DNA of 64,000 nt from Dysgonomonas sp. HDW5A (GTDB lineage: Bacteria > Bacteroidota > Bacteroidia > Bacteroidales > Dysgonomonadaceae). A model generated the notes under the pieces. It worked only from the letters and a program-made list of their open reading frames with translations, had not been told where the DNA came from and did not search any database. Below are positions 60,368 through 64,000 of this stretch, piece by piece (within the stretch, counting starts at the first letter, position 1; every line of letters begins with the position of its first letter). The stretch covers positions 682,001-746,000 of the forward strand of contig NZ_CP049857.1 of NCBI RefSeq assembly GCF_011299555.1, in the 5' to 3' direction. The position numbers were made by a program, and so were the translations under genes.

Positions 60368-63258
60368 AACAACTATCTTATAAAATATTCTATTTGTTCC
60401 TATTCATATTTTTAGCTGGAAATATAACGGCTCAGGACTGTGCCTCTAATTTCACGGTAACGACGGCATCTACTCCATCAACCTGTCAAGCTAACGGAAC
60501 GGTAACGGTGACCCTTAACGGTGACTTGACCAATCTTTTCAATATTCAATACGGATTGACCTCGCCAACTACCGGTTTTACGATTAATCCTCAAGAACAT
60601 AATGTACTTACAAATATTCCTGCAGGTAATTATACAGTAACGGTACGTGCTTTTTGTAAAGTAAATGCCGATTATGATGTGGTTAAAACTGTTACCAATG
60701 TAACCGTAGGAGGTAATTATAAAGTACCTTCTGTCTCTTTCAATGCAACAGCCTCGCGCAAGTCTTATGACATATGTAATACAGGTATAATTGTATTAAA
60801 TGTTACAGATGGTAGTGGAACTTTTACCTTTAATATAACATCGGCACCGGCCGGTGTAACAACAGGTATTGTTACACCAACCAAGAACGGTAGTCTTTAT
60901 ACATTTCCCGGCGAAAATTATCCGTCGGGCGATTATGCAGTACAGATAAACGATGGCTGCTATACGTCCGTAGCAACTTTTACATTGGGACAAATCTCTG
61001 GTTTTCCAACTTTTTCGAACTCCTCTTATAGCGGATTCAGACCAATACTTGCTGACAACTCGTGTAGTGCTGTTTATTGGAGTGCAGGCATTGTAAGCAG
61101 TAACTTTCCAGACTATTACCGGTATTATCTGGATGGTATGTACGAAGTAGGTGCTGCACCGGGAGGAGGAACAATGCCTACTAATTGGACTCCATGGACA
61201 ACTTCTCAATTAACATTAAACTTATCTCCATACACGCTTGCTGACTTCTATACTCCCAAAACTATATCTGTATATACACGATTAAAAGGTTGCCCTGATA
61301 ATTATACCAGTATAACAACCTACATGAAGAAACCAACAATGACCGCAAGTTACACTAGGAGATGTGATGACTATCTATATACTGTCAGACCTTGGACAGA
61401 TTATGACGGATTGTTATGCTATCCGGTCTCCCTTGTTATAACTCAGGCAACCGGTGCAGGAGCCGGAACTGTAATTTTGAACAAGACTAATTTATCGAAT
61501 CCTGTATCAGAGCAACTTGCTTTGGAGTATAGCATTAGCTATAATGTGCTAATGACTGATGCTAATGGAACTGTAATGACAACGAGCACGAATATTAGCA
61601 GAGGAACTATGTCTCTGTCTTACACCGATGATAAATGTAGTAATCTCTTTCGATTGTACTACAGCTCTCCTAACGACCCTTGTTATCCAATTGAAATAAC
61701 GATCAAAGATCCTTTGGGGGTAGTTGTACACTCTAACACCCTCACCTCTACCTTAACAAGTTCAACTGTTGATTTAGAATATGGCAAGTCGTATACGTTC
61801 GAAGCGGTATATGTAGGAACAAATCCTCTACGCACTTACACCACTACCATAAATAGGACATCGAGTCTGCCTACCGGTTATACGATGTCTGTCTCCGGAG
61901 CTAATAATTGCTACGAGGATCGAGGACAATTATATATTTACTCCAATGGATCGGTCTACTTTCCAATAGGTACAACGTTTTCGATAACCGGTCCGGCAGG
62001 ATATACCCCGCAAACATACACATCGACTAGCTCGTCTTATTATTATTATATGCCTGCCACTACCCTGCCTGCAGGAACTTATACTTTAAGTGTCGTTCAT
62101 GGATGCGGAGACCCAACTCCACTAACAACAACGATCAACACGAATGGAATATACAGTGGTAAAGCATTAAGCTATACTACAGAGAATACATGCTCGGGAA
62201 TGAGGGTTACTCCTTCGGGATTAATGACTTATCAGGGTACTAATACGACTACCTATTACAGGCTAACCAATGGCCCTGCAGGGTATGACAAAACAGTAAT
62301 TTCACCCGGTGGATCATTTATTTTTTCTACCCCGGGAACTTATACACTAGGTATTCTAAATACCAATAGTGCCAATGGTTGTGTGATCAACACGAAAACG
62401 ATTGTTTATACCGCCCCACCATTGGCTCTGAGCCAGACAGGAAGTAGTGCTTATGAATGTACCGATGGAGCTACAGGGGTAATCCTTTTGCAAGCCATAA
62501 ACGGTGTAGCACCTTATACTTACCAGCTCTGGAACAAAGACAATACCGTTCAGATCAATATCCCCGAGATAGTCTCTTCCGGACAAGTACACTTTGATTA
62601 CGGGGAAGCTGATTCTACCTATACAGCACGTATCATGGATCAGTGCGGCAATAGCTTCAGCCAACAGATCACTATGGCCAAGCTAAGCACCGCCCGTATC
62701 GTTTACGCCGAAGACAATAATGTTTGTACCGGAGATACTATTCAATTAAAATGTATCACACTCGGTAATACAGCCTATAACTGGACAGGCCCCAACGGAT
62801 TTTCGACGACCGTGCAAAGCCCCAAGATAGCCGATGCAGATACAACTATGACAGGATGGTACAGAGTAACCGTTATGCCCGAATTTTGCGGTGACCCCGT
62901 ACAGGATAGCGTTTATATCAATGTGTATAAACCATTGACTACAGGAGCGGTTACAGACAGCCAGACAGTATGTGTTCGTACAGTAGCCAATACTTTAAGC
63001 TGCGCCGTAAGAGGAGGTAGTGGAGTATACACCTATCAATGGCAATCCAGTACAAATGGTACCACAGGATGGACTAATATAGCAGGTGCAACCAGTGCCA
63101 CATATACTCCTCCTACTCTTATTCAGTCGCGAACTACTTATTACCATGTAATAGTTACCGACCGATGCGGAATAGTTACCAGCAACAGTATGGCCGTGAA
63201 CTTCAAACCTTGCTATATTCCCGTCAACCCGAATATCCGCTCAAGAGGTGGGCGTTAA
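60364..63258 (+). CDS. Large secreted adhesin with SprB/Ig-like repeats
   Basis: A 964-residue protein with a signal peptide (ending FLAGNITAQ) followed by many Ig/SprB-like beta domains with Cys-containing patterns (DCASNFTVTTASTPSTCQ; CDDYLYTVRPW; NNCYEDRGQLYIYSNG; ECTDGATGVILLQAINGVAP; YNWTGPNGFST). The C-terminus is the basic tail CYIPVNPNIRSRGGR, not a canonical type IX CTD. It is probably surface-exposed or released. It is the third gene of the operon; function in adhesion is inferred from architecture. Confidence 0.8.
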   Translation: MKQLSYKIFYLFLFIFLAGNITAQDCASNFTVTTASTPSTCQANGTVTVTLNGDLTNLFNIQYGLTSPTTGFTINPQEHNVLTNIPAGNYTVTVRAFCKVNADYDVVKTVTNVTVGGNYKVPSVSFNATASRKSYDICNTGIIVLNVTDGSGTFTFNITSAPAGVTTGIVTPTKNGSLYTFPGENYPSGDYAVQINDGCYTSVATFTLGQISGFPTFSNSSYSGFRPILADNSCSAVYWSAGIVSSNFPDYYRYYLDGMYEVGAAPGGGTMPTNWTPWTTSQLTLNLSPYTLADFYTPKTISVYTRLKGCPDNYTSITTYMKKPTMTASYTRRCDDYLYTVRPWTDYDGLLCYPVSLVITQATGAGAGTVILNKTNLSNPVSEQLALEYSISYNVLMTDANGTVMTTSTNISRGTMSLSYTDDKCSNLFRLYYSSPNDPCYPIEITIKDPLGVVVHSNTLTSTLTSSTVDLEYGKSYTFEAVYVGTNPLRTYTTTINRTSSLPTGYTMSVSGANNCYEDRGQLYIYSNGSVYFPIGTTFSITGPAGYTPQTYTSTSSSYYYYMPATTLPAGTYTLSVVHGCGDPTPLTTTINTNGIYSGKALSYTTENTCSGMRVTPSGLMTYQGTNTTTYYRLTNGPAGYDKTVISPGGSFIFSTPGTYTLGILNTNSANGCVINTKTIVYTAPPLALSQTGSSAYECTDGATGVILLQAINGVAPYTYQLWNKDNTVQINIPEIVSSGQVHFDYGEADSTYTARIMDQCGNSFSQQITMAKLSTARIVYAEDNNVCTGDTIQLKCITLGNTAYNWTGPNGFSTTVQSPKIADADTTMTGWYRVTVMPEFCGDPVQDSVYINVYKPLTTGAVTDSQTVCVRTVANTLSCAVRGGSGVYTYQWQSSTNGTTGWTNIAGATSATYTPPTLIQSRTTYYHVIVTDRCGIVTSNSMAVNFKPCYIPVNPNIRSRGGR

Positions 63259-63304
63259 AATAGAACAGAGTATGCAGATACTTTCTGCATCATGACATAA
63301 TAAA

Positions 63305-63358
63305 AACCAAACAATGAGGGTGAAGTACTATTTAGTATTTCACCCTCATTGTTTGGTT
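63305..63358 (+). terminator. Very long hairpin after the adhesin operon
   Basis: A 26-bp stem with one G-U pair and a 2-nt loop (63305-63330 with 63333-63358; starts AACCAAACAATGAGGGTGAA). No T tract follows, only TTGAATAATC. It probably terminates the adhesin operon, but its length is exceptional. Confidence 0.6.
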
Positions 63359-63476
63359 GAATAATCTTTACCACACTAGTATCACCTCATTAAAATAAAT
63401 ATACTGCATAGATTTAAGTGCCAATAAAACTAAAATATTATCTTTAGGCTTTAGTCATCAATGATATTAGTTTCTT

Positions 63477-64000
63477 ATGCAAGACTCCGGTTATTATAGC
63501 TCTGATAGAAAAGAAATTTTCCCTTTTATACCTCAGGGAATAAAGAGAACTTTAGATGTTGGTTGTGCTACAGGAGTTTTTTCCGCAAAACTAAAAAAGG
63601 AAAGAAGCACCGAAGCTTGGGGTATTGAAATGCTCGAAGAGGCTGCAGAAATAGCTAAAACGAAATTAGATAAAGTTTTAATAGGCTCTTTCGACGAAGT
63701 ATCGGGAGATCTCCCTCAAAAATACTTTGACTGTATATTCTTTAATGATGTACTTGAACATATGCCATATCCTGAAACTTGTTTATCGAAAATAAAAGCC
63801 AACATACATCCTGAGGGGAAAATTATAGCATCAATACCTAATATAAGACACATCGAAGTATTAAGAGAGCTACTATTTCAAAAAGATTGGCACTACAAAG
63901 ACTCCGGAATCTTGGACAGAACACATCTGCGTTTTTTTACTAAGAAAAGTATTATAAGAATGTTTGAAGATTGCGGATATAAAATAGATCAGATAACAGG
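63477..64000 (+). CDS. Class I SAM-dependent methyltransferase (partial, C-terminus outside window)
   Basis: At least 174 residues are visible before the right edge. Motif I is LDVGCATGVFSAKL (about 28-41), then a WGIEMLEEAAEIAKTKL acidic motif II, FDCIFFNDVLEHMPYP (motif IV-like) and IIASIPNIRHIEVL, all of the Methyltransf_23-type. The end RTHLRFFTKKSIIRMFEDCG is characteristic of small sugar/lipid methyltransferases. The gene is preceded by the long hairpin and may begin a surface-glycan or natural-product cluster beyond the window. Confidence 0.8.
   Translation, partial: MQDSGYYSSDRKEIFPFIPQGIKRTLDVGCATGVFSAKLKKERSTEAWGIEMLEEAAEIAKTKLDKVLIGSFDEVSGDLPQKYFDCIFFNDVLEHMPYPETCLSKIKANIHPEGKIIASIPNIRHIEVLRELLFQKDWHYKDSGILDRTHLRFFTKKSIIRMFEDCGYKIDQIT

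Overview
The window looks like chromosomal DNA of a Bacteroidales bacterium, most likely a Dysgonomonas-type organism; the genus is an inference. Supporting signs are the AT-rich composition, promoters of the Bacteroidetes type (TTTG, a spacer of 19-21 bp, then TAnnTTTG), a SusC/SusD pair, TonB-linked barrels, a short-form Pgi, a DUF4286 gene beside ruvC and secreted proteins with SprB/Ig-like and VGVNTT-type head sequences. Nearly all genes between 1 and 28.7 kb are on the minus strand.

1-9.9 kb: the early (replication) arm of a prophage. Read in its own direction, the operon runs dnaN, small proteins, PcfK-like, SPL-like radical SAM, PcfJ-like, small proteins, replication initiator, DnaB helicase, a possible sigma-like protein, small proteins, ParB-like protein, TET-associated-type glycosyltransferase and a truncated coiled-coil protein. 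A promoter and a palindromic operator precede dnaN. The arm abuts the 3' end of a tRNA-Arg(ACG) gene, a usual integration site.

10-28.7 kb: core chromosome. It holds an inositol-lipid cluster (inositol-3-phosphate synthase, HAD hydrolase, CDP-alcohol phosphatidyltransferase, ATP-grasp protein, nucleotidyltransferase), then pdxA, an unknown gene, rlmN, pgi, gpsA, lysS, a HU-transmembrane-LysM fusion, HU, rimO, ftsY and the rpmB-rpmG-DUF4295 ribosomal cluster.

28.9-51.4 kb: envelope and housekeeping genes. These are a secreted metallophosphoesterase, a BamA/TamA-like barrel protein, a YhcC-type radical SAM protein, a giant AsmA-like protein, an outer-membrane TonB-dependent receptor, a MATE transporter, a phosphoethanolamine transferase, CorA, an acyltransferase, a DJ-1/PfpI protein, a TonB-like protein, pdxJ, nadK, ruvC and DUF4286.

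51.4-64 kb: accessory region. It holds tRNA-Ala(GGC), two tandem-repeat secreted proteins of the beta-flower type (five and six blades), two probable decayed ORFs, an orphan SusC/SusD pair, a three-gene secreted adhesin operon and the start of a SAM methyltransferase.

The most unusual observations are: (1) a dispersed repeat of about 40 bp, built on GGTCnnnGACC, found at many gene boundaries of the core chromosome but not in the prophage, and often starting at a stop codon; (2) the HU-TM-LysM fusion that could tie the nucleoid to the cell wall; (3) the paired beta-flower proteins, one with strict A-B blade alternation; (4) the phage glycosyltransferase/ParB pair suggesting DNA hypermodification; and (5) key-residue departures in the inositol-lipid enzymes.
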